Both the position numbers and the translations under genes were made by a program. Below the pieces are notes generated by a model. The model saw only the letters and a program-made list of their open reading frames with translations. It was not told the DNA's origin and did not search any database. From a bacterium (GTDB taxonomy: Bacteria > Hinthialibacterota > Hinthialibacteria > OLB16), in contig JAJVIK010000015.1 of assembly GCA_022072055.1 (NCBI GenBank), positions 86,111 through 150,110 on the forward strand: 64,000 nucleotides of DNA, given 5' to 3'. Below, one piece after another: positions 26,653 to 35,723 of the stretch (positions within the stretch are counted from its first letter, which is position 1; each line of letters starts with the position of its first letter).

Positions 26653-29000
26653 TCCTTATGGGCCAGGTGGAATTCCGGATCTCCCCATGCCTCGTCTCCC
26701 ATTCGGTCCTTCGGATCGATGGGAATGGACCCCTCGTCGATCACTTGTTCAATCCCGTTGATCGCCTGGAACCGACACTCTTTGGGCGTGAAGGTCAATA
26801 CCAGCGCGATGGTGGTTTCATCATTGCCCGCGATGAGGTCCGGATCGTCCCTGGAAAGGCTCCCCTCATCCAGCTCGCCTCCCGACCCCGCGATGAAATA
26901 CTGGATTCCGTTTTTCGGTCGCAATCTCTGATACACATGGCAGTGGCCCGCGAGCACAATGTCCACACCGCCATCAACCAGGATCGGCTCGAGCGCCTCG
27001 CGCAGCTTGGCGTCCGGCTCCGGGTGCTCCTTGGAACGTCCGTATATCGGGTAATGCAACCCCACTACCTTCCAGGCGGCGGAGCTCTGCCCCAATTCCT
27101 TTCGCAGCCATTCAAGCTGCTTCTCATCTCCGGGAAGCGTGTTGGAATCCAAGACAAACCCTTGCACCAGATTGTCCCCGAAGACGCGGGAGTAGTATCG
27201 CCGCCCGTTCATGTTGAAGAACGGGTGATTGATCTGAAACCCGGCGAACCCCCCATCCACGTCGTGGTTTCCGAGCACCGCGAAGAAGGGGACCCCGTTC
27301 TTGATCAGGGCGTTGTAGGGCTGCGAAATGTGGTCATCAAAGAACCTCGGGTCCCCATCGAAGGAGAGGTTATCCCCCAAGAGAAGGACACCGTTCAGGG
27401 TCAGCGCCGCGTCCACATGATTCAAGGCGGAGCCAAGCTGAATCTGGCGAGGGTCGCCGGATCGGGTGTCCCCCATCGCGGCGAGGTGCACCGTGCGGGC
27501 GTCATCGGGCGCGGGGGAACAGATCAACATGCGCCATTCATAGGGTCCGGGCTTCTCCTCGTAGGGGGTCCCAGTCGCTTCGATGGCTTGTTTGACCCAG
27601 CCGTAATCCTTTTCCCGCGCCAGAAAAACATGATGTTCGGCGCTTGTACGGAGTTCATGGATTTCCATCTCAAGAGGTTCGGGCAGATGAAAGAAGGGAT
27701 ACGGGTCGGAATGCGTGGTGACCCACTCCACATTCCCGCCGCTGTAGAACGAAAGGCCGTGACGCCTTCCGGTGACTACCACCAGTTCATAGCGCGCGTT
27801 GGGGAGCTCCCTCCGGATCGCCTCCCAAAAGGCGCGCGTGTCCCTCTCGGTGGGCATGTGGGCGACAAACGCCTTGATCGCAAGCAGCGCCAGGCACCAA
27901 GTCGCGAAAATTGCGACAGGTTTCGGTGGGATGGAGTCCGAGAACCAAGCGGGCCTCCACGCGATCCAACAACGAGCGCAGAGGATTGCGAGGGCAGGGA
28001 AGACCGGCAGGAGATAGAGGATCAGACGGGACCGGGCGGCGCAAAAAATCAGAACCGGGACAATAATCCAAAGCCCCAGGAACAACCCGGGCCGCTGTCC
28101 TGAGGCGAACAATCGGCTCCGCCAAGTCCTTCCCGGCGACCGAAGCGATCCCAGCTGGGAATAGCAGCTGAGGGACCACGGCAAGGTTCCCACCAGGAGG
28201 ACCGGGAGATAGATCACAATGGGCTTATAGAACTCAGGGTTCCGGTCGTACTTGTCGGTGAAGAGACGTCCGATGACCTGATTGTCCCAAGCGTAGGCCA
28301 GCGCGCCGGGGACAAACTCATAAATCATCACGTACCAGCTGCCTCCAATCAGCGCGGCGATAAGAACCAGAACCGGGAAGTCCCACCGGAGGAGGAACTT
28401 CCCAACCTGCTTGGTGAAAATCAGATAGAGCGCGAGGGGAGGCAGAAAAACCAGAATTGCGGGTCCCTTGGCCAGGACCCCCACGCCGAGGGAAACAGCA
28501 AACCCCAGGCGATAGAGATGCCGCGAAAGCGAGTCCTCGGCGGCCAACGACTTCCAAAAGCAGAAGGCCACGGCGGTCACCCAAAAGGCGAGCGGAGTGT
28601 CGGGTGTGACAATGTTGGCCGAGAAGAAGGGCAGGATCATTGTGGCGTACACAAGCGACGCGAGAACCCCGGAGCGCTTGTCCCACATCGAGGCGGCGAG
28701 CAGTCCGGTGAGCAGCGCGGCGAGGGAGAACCACAGGGCGTGCGCGAGGCGCGCCCCCCATTCATTGAAACCGAAGAGAAGCATCCCCAGCCCGGAGCCC
28801 CAATACATGAGCGGCGGCTTCTCGAGGAAGGGGCGCAGATTGACCTGGGGAACCACCCAATCCCCGGTCTCGACCATGTTGCGCGCCGCGCCGATATAGA
28901 AGCCCTCATCCGGCTCCCAGATCCCGCGCGTGCCTTGGAAAGAGAAGGCCAGGAAAAGGATCAGCGCGGCGAGACCGAACACCAGGCGCGACTGGCTCAC
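26649..29000 (-). CDS. GT39/ArnT-like glycosyltransferase fused to a calcineurin-like metallophosphoesterase
   Basis: 783 residues. The first 500 or so are a polytopic ArnT-like transferase: GIWEPDEGFYIGAARNMVET with the catalytic acidic residues, RPFLEKPPLMYWGSGLGMLL, then about ten membrane helices. The C-terminal part (about 505-783) is a metallophosphoesterase with ordered metal motifs: AAMGDTRSGD (Arg where His is usual in GDxH), LLLGDN, AVLGNHDVDG, VVGLHYPIYG and LAGHCHVYQRL. The reading frame is continuous and high quality through the junction. ArnT-type enzymes use undecaprenyl-phosphate sugars and release the lipid phosphate; a phosphatase in the same chain could act on the product or on another phosphoester. 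The four-base overlap with the esterase gene suggests an operon. Confidence 0.8.
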   Translation of the reverse strand: MSQSRLVFGLAALILFLAFSFQGTRGIWEPDEGFYIGAARNMVETGDWVVPQVNLRPFLEKPPLMYWGSGLGMLLFGFNEWGARLAHALWFSLAALLTGLLAASMWDKRSGVLASLVYATMILPFFSANIVTPDTPLAFWVTAVAFCFWKSLAAEDSLSRHLYRLGFAVSLGVGVLAKGPAILVFLPPLALYLIFTKQVGKFLLRWDFPVLVLIAALIGGSWYVMIYEFVPGALAYAWDNQVIGRLFTDKYDRNPEFYKPIVIYLPVLLVGTLPWSLSCYSQLGSLRSPGRTWRSRLFASGQRPGLFLGLWIIVPVLIFCAARSRLILYLLPVFPALAILCARCWIAWRPAWFSDSIPPKPVAIFATWCLALLAIKAFVAHMPTERDTRAFWEAIRRELPNARYELVVVTGRRHGLSFYSGGNVEWVTTHSDPYPFFHLPEPLEMEIHELRTSAEHHVFLAREKDYGWVKQAIEATGTPYEEKPGPYEWRMLICSPAPDDARTVHLAAMGDTRSGDPRQIQLGSALNHVDAALTLNGVLLLGDNLSFDGDPRFFDDHISQPYNALIKNGVPFFAVLGNHDVDGGFAGFQINHPFFNMNGRRYYSRVFGDNLVQGFVLDSNTLPGDEKQLEWLRKELGQSSAAWKVVGLHYPIYGRSKEHPEPDAKLREALEPILVDGGVDIVLAGHCHVYQRLRPKNGIQYFIAGSGGELDEGSLSRDDPDLIAGNDETTIALVLTFTPKECRFQAINGIEQVIDEGSIPIDPKDRMGDEAWGDPEFHLAHKE

Positions 29001-29234
29001 TGGACCGTGCTCAACAGTCGTGGGGGTTCAAGGTTCACAGGGGTTAGGATACGTGGGGAAGAAAGGGGGCGTCAACCAAGGGGCGTGTGTCCTCTCCAAT
29101 CCCGCGTTTCGGCCCCATTTGGGAACAGACTGCTGAGGCCACCAACATGTTTTCAGACTGCATTTCGCCGGACAAAGGACGCGCCTCTACCAAGCAGGCC
29201 TGGAATACCCGAATGCGCCGTAAGTCGCATCGCC

Positions 29235-29266
29235 GCATCATGATGCATTGACATCTTGACATCATG
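29235..29266. promoter_or_regulatory. Palindrome and tandem repeat ahead of the VapBC-like module
   Basis: GCATCATGATGC at 29235-29246 is a perfect 12-bp palindrome. Directly after it TTGACATC is repeated in tandem (29248-29255 and 29256-29263), and CATGATG/CATCATG form a 7-bp inverted repeat flanking them. This is a plausible autoregulatory site, 28 bp before the antitoxin ATG; the TTGACA copies could serve as -35. The remainder of 29001-29234 shows nothing I can support. Confidence 0.5.
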
Positions 29267-29293
29267 GGTCCGCCGCGGCGAGAATTTGGGATC

Positions 29294-29527
29294 ATGAGAA
29301 CCACCTTGGTTATTGATGATGACCTTCTTTCAGCGGCGAGGAGCTTGGCGCGAACCAGGTCGGAAACGGTCGGGCGTGTGCTCTCCGACTTGGCGCGACG
29401 AGGTCTGGCCGCGACGCCTCGCGTGGAAAAAAGCGGTGGGCCAGGCGGGTTCCCGGTGTTCCGAGTCCCCCCGGATGCTCATCCCATCACGCTGGAGGAC
29501 GTGCGAAGGCTGGAGGATGAGATTTGA
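29294..29527 (+). CDS. Ribbon-helix-helix antitoxin (VapB-like)
   Basis: 77 residues from the ATG at 29294. MRTTLVIDDDLLSAARSLAR is the arm and first helix of an MetJ/Arc-type RHH antitoxin, followed by VGRVLSDLARRGLA and a C-terminal tail (DAHPITLEDVRRLEDEI) that would wrap the toxin. An upstream ATG ten codons earlier lies in the repeat region and is less likely. It overlaps the toxin gene by four bases. Confidence 0.75.
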   Translation: MRTTLVIDDDLLSAARSLARTRSETVGRVLSDLARRGLAATPRVEKSGGPGGFPVFRVPPDAHPITLEDVRRLEDEI

Positions 29528-29976
29528 CCGTCGGCTTGCTGGATGTGAACGTGCTGGTGGCGTTGGCTTGGCCGTCTCACGTTCACCACCGAGAAGCACA
29601 CATTTGGTTTGATGAAAACCAAATGCATGGCTGGGCGACCTGTCCCTTGACCCAATGCGGTTTCGTGAGAATCTCTTCCAACCCTCGAATCATCCGTGAG
29701 GCAGTTTCACCGATTGAGGCACTGGTCCTCCTGAAGGAGATGACATCATTGGATCACCATGATTTCTGGCCTGACGACACACCCCTCCACGAGGAATCAT
29801 TCCCCACGGAGCTCCTCGTCGGTCACCGTCAGGTTACTGACGCCTATCTCCTTGGCTTGGCTATCCGCCACAAGGGTAAGTTGGTCACCCTTGATCAGTC
29901 GTTGTCGGGGCTGCTTCCCGCAAGCAGTCCTCATCGGGTTGCGCTGGAGGTTGTTTCCGTCAAGCCTGGTCGCTGA
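29524..29976 (+). CDS. VapC-like PIN-domain toxin
   Basis: 150 residues, starting at TTG that overlaps the antitoxin stop. LLDVNVLVALAWPSHVHHRE holds the first acidic residue of the PIN site, TCPLTQCGFVRISSNPRI the conserved middle Glu/Arg region, and VTDAYLLGLAIRHKGKLVTL then DQSL the C-terminal acidic residues. Such proteins are endoribonucleases cleaving tRNA or rRNA, neutralised by the RHH partner encoded just upstream. The catalytic set looks intact. Confidence 0.85.
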   Translation: MTVGLLDVNVLVALAWPSHVHHREAHIWFDENQMHGWATCPLTQCGFVRISSNPRIIREAVSPIEALVLLKEMTSLDHHDFWPDDTPLHEESFPTELLVGHRQVTDAYLLGLAIRHKGKLVTLDQSLSGLLPASSPHRVALEVVSVKPGR

Positions 29977-30017
29977 GCAAGGGTTTGGATGACCCCCAAT
30001 AGTGGAGCAAACCCACC

Positions 30018-31085
30018 CTACAGCGCCTCGCAGACCAGATCCCCAACCTCGCTGGTGGAATACCCCATCTTGCCCGCCGCCATGCTCTTCATCTTGGGAG
30101 TGGTCGCTTTGATCGCCGCCACCACTCGGTCCCCGGCCTTCTTGAATCCCGAATTCTGCAGCAGCATCGCCAGCGCGCCAACCGCCGCGAGCGGGTTAAT
30201 GATGTTCATTCCCGTGTACTTGGGGGCGGAGCCGCCGATGGGCTCATACATGCTCACTCCGCCCTTGTCCGGGTTGATGTTGCCGCCCGCCGCGATGCCC
30301 ATCCCGCCCTGGATGATCGCTCCCAGGTCGGTGATGATGTCGCCGAACATGTTCGGCACCACGATCGTGTCGTAGAACTCCGGGTTCTTTACAAACCACA
30401 TGCAGCAGGCGTCCACATGGTTGTAGTCGCGCTTGATGTCGGGGTAGTCCTTTTCCCCGATCTCCTCGAAGGCGCGGAACCACAGGTCCCCGCAGAAGGT
30501 GAGCACATTGGTCTTGTGGACCAGGGTGAGCATCCCCTTGCCCTCGCCGGATTCCTTCTTCCGGCGGCAGAAATCAAAGGCGTAGCGCAGACAGCGCTCC
30601 GCCCCGAAGCGCGTCGCGATCATCTCTTGAGTGGCGACCTCCTGCTGGGTTCCCTTGCGGAGGATTCCCCCGTTGCCGCAATAGAGGTCCTCGGTGTTCT
30701 CGCGAACCACATCGAAGTTGATGTCCGCGGGTCCCTTGTCCTTAAGGGGCGTGTCCACTCCGGGATAAAGCACCACCGGCCGGAGGTTGATATACTGGTC
30801 GAGTGTGAACCGGAGACGAAGGAGCAGCCCCTTTTCCAAAATGCCGGGCTTGACATCCGGGTGCCCGATCGCCCCCAAGAGGATCGCGTTGTAAGCCCGC
30901 AGCTCGTCAATCTGGGCGTCATTGATGATCTCTCCGCCCTTGAGATAACGATCCCCGCCGTAATCGAACTCGCGGGTGGAATACTCGATCTTCTCGAGCT
31001 GGGCCACCTTCTTGAGAACCTTGAGCGCCTCGCGCACCACCTCGGGACCGGTGCCGTCACCGGGAAGAACCGCTAGCTTGAACAT
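30018..31085 (-). CDS. leuB: 3-isopropylmalate dehydrogenase
   Basis: 355 residues, typical length. [20 protein letters not shown] opens the fold. [72 protein letters not shown] and [20 protein letters not shown] carry the substrate Arg, Lys and Asp residues. [20 protein letters not shown] is the NAD loop. The enzyme oxidises 3-isopropylmalate in leucine synthesis. The related tartrate and isocitrate dehydrogenases share these motifs, and the Y-R-E-N-T-E-type loop (here VRENTEDLY) does not fully separate them, so LeuB is the most likely assignment. No other leu gene is adjacent; TA modules flank it on both sides. Confidence 0.8.
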   Translation of the reverse strand: MFKLAVLPGDGTGPEVVREALKVLKKVAQLEKIEYSTREFDYGGDRYLKGGEIINDAQIDELRAYNAILLGAIGHPDVKPGILEKGLLLRLRFTLDQYINLRPVVLYPGVDTPLKDKGPADINFDVVRENTEDLYCGNGGILRKGTQQEVATQEMIATRFGAERCLRYAFDFCRRKKESGEGKGMLTLVHKTNVLTFCGDLWFRAFEEIGEKDYPDIKRDYNHVDACCMWFVKNPEFYDTIVVPNMFGDIITDLGAIIQGGMGIAAGGNINPDKGGVSMYEPIGGSAPKYTGMNIINPLAAVGALAMLLQNSGFKKAGDRVVAAIKATTPKMKSMAAGKMGYSTSEVGDLVCEAL

Positions 31086-31214
31086 CGGAAATCCCTCCGG
31101 AAAAAAGGACAGTCTCAGGCCCGAATCCAGGGCGGAGGCCAGGGGGAAAACGTACCAAGAACCTGGTTCGAGTCAAGCGCGCCGACGGAACCGAAACCGG
31201 ATCTGTCGATTCAA

Positions 31215-31244
31215 TTGACTGCTCCTAGGGGGTGGTGGTATAAA
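31215..31244 (+). promoter_or_regulatory. Promoter of the RHH/MazF pair, probably leaderless
   Basis: TTGACT (31215-31220), 18-base spacer, TATAAA (31239-31244). The expected transcription start (about 31250-31251) coincides with the ATG at 31251, so the mRNA would have almost no leader; no ribosome site precedes the ATG. Confidence 0.6.
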
Positions 31245-31250
31245 AGTGGT

Positions 31251-31481
31251 ATGAAAGTCAAGACTTCGATCACACTTTCCGAGGACCTACTCCTGGCGGT
31301 GGACAGCCGCGCGGGGCATCACCGGAGCCGCTCCGACTTCATTGAAACCGCGGTACGGGATCGGCTGGCGCGTCTGGAGTGGGAGGAGCGCGAGGAAAGG
31401 GACCTGGAGATTTTGAATCGCGAGGCCGAGCGTCTCAACCGCGAGGCTGAGGATGTGCTTGGGTATCAAGTGATCCCATGA
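31251..31481 (+). CDS. Ribbon-helix-helix antitoxin (MazE-like)
   Basis: 76 residues. [20 protein letters not shown] and [20 protein letters not shown] form an RHH DNA-binding domain, followed by a highly charged helix rich in Glu and Arg ([20 protein letters not shown]) for toxin binding. It overlaps the downstream MazF-like gene by four bases. It probably represses its own promoter. Confidence 0.8.
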   Translation: MKVKTSITLSEDLLLAVDSRAGHHRSRSDFIETAVRDRLARLEWEEREERDLEILNREAERLNREAEDVLGYQVIP

Positions 31482-31819
31482 AGCGCGGCGATCTCTATCG
31501 AGTGGAGCGGCCGAGCTCGAAGGACCCCAAGAAGCATCGCGCCTTTGTCGTTGTCAGCCGCCAGGTTCTGATCGACTCCAAGTTCTCAAGCGTGATCTGC
31601 GCCCCGGTTTACTCCGCGCGTCATGGGTTGTCCACTCAGGTCTCCGTCGGGGTCGGGGAGGGTTTGAAGCACGACAGCAGCATCCACTGTGATGAGTTGG
31701 TCAGCCTTCCCAAAGCGATTCTCACCAACTATATCGGAGCCCTGTCGCCGGGAAAAATCCATGAGTTGGACCGCGCCCTTTGTTTCGCGCTCGCTCTCGG
31801 CCCTGGATCCCGGATGTAG
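31478..31819 (+). CDS. MazF/PemK-like endoribonuclease toxin
   Basis: 113 residues, usual length. [20 protein letters not shown] then [20 protein letters not shown] and [17 protein letters not shown] match the SH3-like MazF barrel, with [20 protein letters not shown] as the conserved second half (the substrate loop and the D-x-(L/I)-x-S-x-x-K motif). MazF proteins cut mRNA at short sequences; the RHH partner is directly upstream. Confidence 0.85.
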   Translation: MKRGDLYRVERPSSKDPKKHRAFVVVSRQVLIDSKFSSVICAPVYSARHGLSTQVSVGVGEGLKHDSSIHCDELVSLPKAILTNYIGALSPGKIHELDRALCFALALGPGSRM

Positions 31820-31821
31820 GT

Positions 31822-32817
31822 CTACTGTTCCCGCGCGGGGGAATTGACCGGTCTCTCCGGGGCCTTCGGGCGCTCGGTCCGAGCGGGCCCGATCCAGCCC
31901 TCCGGGTGCTTGCGCGGGGCGAAGGACTTGCCGCCGTAGGGGATGAACCGGCGCTCCTGAATCACCGTGTTCCCGGTGACAATGAGACGGTCCACCGAAC
32001 CCGGGCGGTAACGGGTTGAGGAGCGGAAATCTCCGGGGCGTGCCTGGTAACCGGGAGCGGTGTCATTGACCGCTCCCCCCACATAAGGCTGGACTTGAGA
32101 GAGGTTATCTCGATACGGGCCAGCCAGGGGAGGTTCCGTTCCCGACATCGCGCCCGGGTCAAAACCGGGAGCGCCCAATGCTTGACCTGATGGACTGGGG
32201 GCGACATAGGAGGAAGCCGGGGCTTCCAGCGCCGGCAGCGGGCGAGCGTTACGGCGCTCGGCGAGCTCTTCCGGGGAAACCGAATACCGATTCTCCTCGG
32301 TCTTTGTCTCTCGTTTTGTGGAGGCAGTCCCTTCCAACTTTGGAGGCCCGGAGGTCCGATACTTCCAGGGCTCTTGGGGATTCTCTTGGGCCCAGAGACC
32401 AACATGGGCCGCGCGCGCCCCGGATTCCAACACCTTGAGGTCCTCGCTCTTGATGTAGGGCAGCAGCCACGCATACCCCTGTTCGAGGACCTCCTCGTTC
32501 AAGGCGTGCCCGTTGGGGAGGATGGCCCAGACGATTTCGGTCCCTTTGAGGTCGGTGGATTTGATTTCAATCGCCAGGGTGCCATCGCCGATGGCCTCTC
32601 GCGCGAACTTGCGCGCCTCCTCCGAATAGGGTTGTCCCAGCTCGGGTGCATCGATGCCGTAAAGCCGGACCTTCTTGGGGGCTTCCTCTCCGGTCACGAT
32701 CTCCAAGGTGTCCCCATCCACCACGGCGGAAACCCTCGCGGAAATCGTCTCCGAACACGCAAAGGTGGGAGGGAGCAGAACATACAGAATGAAGGCAACG
32801 ATCCGTTTCATGGCCAT
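31822..32817 (-). CDS. Exported thermonuclease-like (SNase) protein
   Basis: 331 residues from the ATG at 32817. The leader MKRIVAFILYVLLPPTFAC could be a signal peptide or a weak lipobox. An SNase-type domain spans about residues 25-155: ARVSAVVDGDTLEIVTGEEA, KKVRLYGIDAPELGQPYSEE, ILPNGHALNEEVLEQGYAWL; the Asp and Arg residues of the family are in place. The rest is a low-complexity Pro/Gly/Ser tail without recognised domain. It would cut nucleic acids outside the cytoplasm. Stop codons of this gene and MazF are 2 bp apart and convergent. Confidence 0.75.
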   Translation of the reverse strand: MAMKRIVAFILYVLLPPTFACSETISARVSAVVDGDTLEIVTGEEAPKKVRLYGIDAPELGQPYSEEARKFAREAIGDGTLAIEIKSTDLKGTEIVWAILPNGHALNEEVLEQGYAWLLPYIKSEDLKVLESGARAAHVGLWAQENPQEPWKYRTSGPPKLEGTASTKRETKTEENRYSVSPEELAERRNARPLPALEAPASSYVAPSPSGQALGAPGFDPGAMSGTEPPLAGPYRDNLSQVQPYVGGAVNDTAPGYQARPGDFRSSTRYRPGSVDRLIVTGNTVIQERRFIPYGGKSFAPRKHPEGWIGPARTERPKAPERPVNSPAREQ

Positions 32818-32896
32818 GCTGTCCCGACATCCGCTGAAGGGTAATTCTCTTTTCAACCTTTCCACCATTATATCGAGAGACAGCGCGGATGGCCAC

Positions 32897-32926
32897 GAAA
32901 AAAGGGGGGGGCCGGGGGAACCCCCG
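32897..32926 (-). terminator. Probable terminator between wecB and the nuclease gene
   Basis: On the minus strand GGGGG (complement of 32921-32925) can pair with the run of C complementary to 32904-32911, followed by six T (complement of 32898-32903). The G/C runs allow alternative pairings, so the exact stem is uncertain. Confidence 0.5.
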
Positions 32927-33051
32927 CGTGACGGAGCCGAGAGGTGAGACCGAACTGATCCGTCCACGGAAACCCTCTCGTCCCGTGGTCCCCTAAGACC
33001 GGCCACAACCGAGCGTGGCCCACCAAGGCGCCACACGATAGAGTTAACCTC

Positions 33052-34221
33052 TCAAAAGGGGACCCACATGAATGGTTCAATCCCGTGGATGGCTTCCCTC
33101 CCAAAACTCTTGAGAATCGCATCCACAATCCGCTTCGCCGCGTGGCCGTCCCCATAGGGATTGATCTTTCGGCTCATTCCCGAGTAAGCGGCTTTGTCCT
33201 CAAGCAGTCGCGCGGCCTCGCCCACAATTCGCTCTCGGTCCGTCCCCACCAAGAGCACCGTGCCCGCCTCCACCGCCTCCGGGCGCTCGGTGATCTCCCG
33301 CAACACCAGCACCGGCTTCCCAAGCGAAGGGGCTTCCTCCTGAATCCCACCGCTATCGGTGAGGATCAGATCCGCGCGCTCCATCAGCGCCACGAACGGG
33401 GCGTACGGCAACGGTTCGATCAGGCTGAAATTGGGGAGGTTCGACAGGTGACGCCGGACCGGGTCTTGCACATTCGGGTTGAGATGCACCGGGTACACAA
33501 AACGGACCTTGGGGAACCGCGCGGACAGGTCACGTAGCGCCAGACAAATCGACTCAAACCCCTCCCCGAATGACTCGCGACGATGCGCGGTGATCAACAC
33601 CATCCGCTCCTCGCCACACTCCAAACCCGCCGAGATTCCGTCAACCCCTTTCGCGTGAATCCGCTCGCGCATCCACAGCAGGGCATCGATGGCCGTGTTG
33701 CCCACCACAAAGATGGTCTCATCGGGGATCGCGTCCGCGAGCAGGTTGGCGCGCGAGGTGGCCGTGGGCGCGAAGTGAAGGTCCGCGATCCGGCTGGTGA
33801 GCTGACGGTTGAGCTCTTCGGGGTAAGGCGCGGCCTTGTCGCGGGTCCGCAAACCGGCCTCCACATGCCCGACCTTCACCCGCGCGTAAAAGGCCGCCAG
33901 CGAAACCGCGAACGTGGTGGTTGTGTCCCCATGCACCAAAACCAGGTCGGGGCTAAGGTCCCGGAGAACTTCGCGCATGTGGGTGAGGACTCGCGCGGTC
34001 AGGTCAAAGAGATCCTGCCCGGCGCGCATCAGGTCGAGATCACGGTCCGGAACGATCTCGAAGGCGGACAGAACCTGGTCGAGCATCTCCCGATGCTGCG
34101 CGGTGACACAAACCAGGGACTCGATCCCGGAAGCCTCCGAGAGACATCTCACCACCGGGGCCATCTTGATGGCCTCCGGACGGGTTCCAAAAACCGACAA
34201 GACCCGGATGGATCGGCTCAT
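33052..34221 (-). CDS. wecB: UDP-N-acetylglucosamine 2-epimerase (non-hydrolysing)
   Basis: 389 residues from the ATG at 34221, preferred over the GTG three codons earlier because GCAGG precedes it at good spacing. [59 protein letters not shown] and [20 protein letters not shown] are the family motifs, including active-site Glu and His residues. The enzyme interconverts UDP-GlcNAc and UDP-ManNAc, feeding envelope polysaccharides. Its neighbours upstream are the CTP-kinase/DUF92 fusion and DedA on the same strand, 22 bp away for the fusion gene, consistent with a shared envelope-sugar role. Confidence 0.92.
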   Translation of the reverse strand: MSRSIRVLSVFGTRPEAIKMAPVVRCLSEASGIESLVCVTAQHREMLDQVLSAFEIVPDRDLDLMRAGQDLFDLTARVLTHMREVLRDLSPDLVLVHGDTTTTFAVSLAAFYARVKVGHVEAGLRTRDKAAPYPEELNRQLTSRIADLHFAPTATSRANLLADAIPDETIFVVGNTAIDALLWMRERIHAKGVDGISAGLECGEERMVLITAHRRESFGEGFESICLALRDLSARFPKVRFVYPVHLNPNVQDPVRRHLSNLPNFSLIEPLPYAPFVALMERADLILTDSGGIQEEAPSLGKPVLVLREITERPEAVEAGTVLLVGTDRERIVGEAARLLEDKAAYSGMSRKINPYGDGHAAKRIVDAILKSFGREAIHGIEPFMWVPF

Positions 34222-34243
34222 GGGGATCACCTGCGGGCGCCCC

Positions 34244-35569
34244 TTACGGGATCGGCCAGACCGGCGGCTGAGTGAAGAAGGCGATCCAAAGCCCGATCCC
34301 CCCCCCGATGGCCGTGTTCGTGAAATTCAGAATCTCGTTCTTCCAGGTGAAATCCACTTTAACCATCGCGCCCAGAAAAGACTCCACGCCGGAGCCGACA
34401 AAGGCCGCCAGGACCACGATCGGGATCGCGGAGGCCGGATAAGTTCCCAACAGCCATCCAAAGAGGGCGAAGAGAATCGCGCCGAGGAGACCGCCGAGCG
34501 TGCCCTCCATCGAAATCGCCCCTTCGGTTCCAATCGGCACCACCTCCCCGGTGGTGGGGAGCACCGGGTGCCGCCCGTAAACCTGTCCGAGCTCGCTGGA
34601 AAGGGTGTCGAACAGAGCCGTGGCCAGACTGGCGGCCACCGCGATCTTCATCCACAGCGGAAAAGGCGTGGCGGTCACCAGGAACGCGAACACCGCGGGC
34701 ACCCCGCAGTTGGCGACCACATGCCGCGCGCTGCGCCGCCCCTCATCCTCCTGCGCCACTCCGCGCCAAACCTTGCGCTGGTACCCATGTTTGGTGGCGA
34801 GAGTTCCCAACACGAAGAAACAGATCAGGAGCAGATACGAGTCCCAATCGCCGAACACCCACACAATCGGGCCGATGACCACTCCGGCCCAGGTCGCGCT
34901 GCCATGCACCAGGCGGAAGCTGGTGAGAACAATCGCCAGCGCCCCGTTCGCCAAGGTCGCGACAAAGGTGAACCAGCCGTTCAGTCGAACCAGGTTGTCG
35001 ATCTCGATCACCGAGGTGGCCCAAAGCACTCCGGCGGCGGCGAAAGGCACGGTCAGATTATCGTTGATCGGAAGCGGGAGCGACTCGATCCAGGCCGCGA
35101 ACAAGGCCGCGATGATCGAGGCGATGGCCCATAGCTCCCAATTCTCGCGCAGGCCCGGATCCACGCCCATCATGGCGACGAAGCAAGTCCAGCCGCCGAA
35201 GACAAAGCAGGCCAAAGTCCCCTGGCTGGTTTTCTTCGGATTCCAGCGCAAGGGCATGGGGTGCCCCAGCCGCCCGATGAGGGTCGCCATCCCATCCCCA
35301 AAACTCAAAATCGCCCAGGCCCCGGCGACCACCGCGAGATCATGCGGAAACAGAACCACCAGAGCGGTCACCGCGATGGGATAGAAGACCACTCCGCGAC
35401 GGTCCCCGGTGACCCCACGCATGATCGAGGGAAACAGCAGCGGTAGGACGAACAGATTGAAGAGGATTCCGAAGAGGCACATGCACAGCAGGGCCCAATA
35501 AGGCAGGAAGCGCAGCAGGATGATGAGCAGCCCCGCCGCCATGTGGACACCTTTTCTTTTCCACTCCAT
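34244..35569 (-). CDS. Two-domain membrane protein: CTP-dependent prenol-kinase-like domain fused to DUF92 (VTE6-like)
   Basis: 441 residues from the ATG at 35569, where [16 protein letters not shown] matches the E-x-x-R-K-x-x-H opening of SEC59/VTE5/DGK1-type kinases; the frame runs 28 codons further. Domain 1 (about 1-200) has [18 protein letters not shown] then [20 protein letters not shown], the D-G-x-A/K-K-(S/T)-x-x-G signature of CTP-dependent lipid kinases. Domain 2 (about 210-441) is DUF92: [58 protein letters not shown]. In plants VTE5 makes phytyl phosphate and VTE6 (a DUF92 protein) makes the diphosphate. One chain with both suggests stepwise phosphorylation of an isoprenoid alcohol. 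That function is inference. Confidence 0.75.
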   Translation of the reverse strand: MEWKRKGVHMAAGLLIILLRFLPYWALLCMCLFGILFNLFVLPLLFPSIMRGVTGDRRGVVFYPIAVTALVVLFPHDLAVVAGAWAILSFGDGMATLIGRLGHPMPLRWNPKKTSQGTLACFVFGGWTCFVAMMGVDPGLRENWELWAIASIIAALFAAWIESLPLPINDNLTVPFAAAGVLWATSVIEIDNLVRLNGWFTFVATLANGALAIVLTSFRLVHGSATWAGVVIGPIVWVFGDWDSYLLLICFFVLGTLATKHGYQRKVWRGVAQEDEGRRSARHVVANCGVPAVFAFLVTATPFPLWMKIAVAASLATALFDTLSSELGQVYGRHPVLPTTGEVVPIGTEGAISMEGTLGGLLGAILFALFGWLLGTYPASAIPIVVLAAFVGSGVESFLGAMVKVDFTWKNEILNFTNTAIGGGIGLWIAFFTQPPVWPIP

Positions 35570-35723
35570 TCCGGCCGGAAGAATCCTTTCAAGGGTCGCT
35601 GGAAGTGCAATCCGAACCCGACTCGGGAACCGGGATGGAGCTATCGCGGCCACCTTCGGCGCCCGCGCGTGAAGAATTGCACCGGGGCGCCCAAGCTCCT
35701 GGCGAGTGGGGGATTATGAACGG

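Noticed and set aside
33914-35134. 406-codon plus-strand frame across wecB and the DUF92 fusion
   Set aside because: It spans two well-supported opposite-strand genes and is rich in Arg/Gly/Ser with no recognisable motif.
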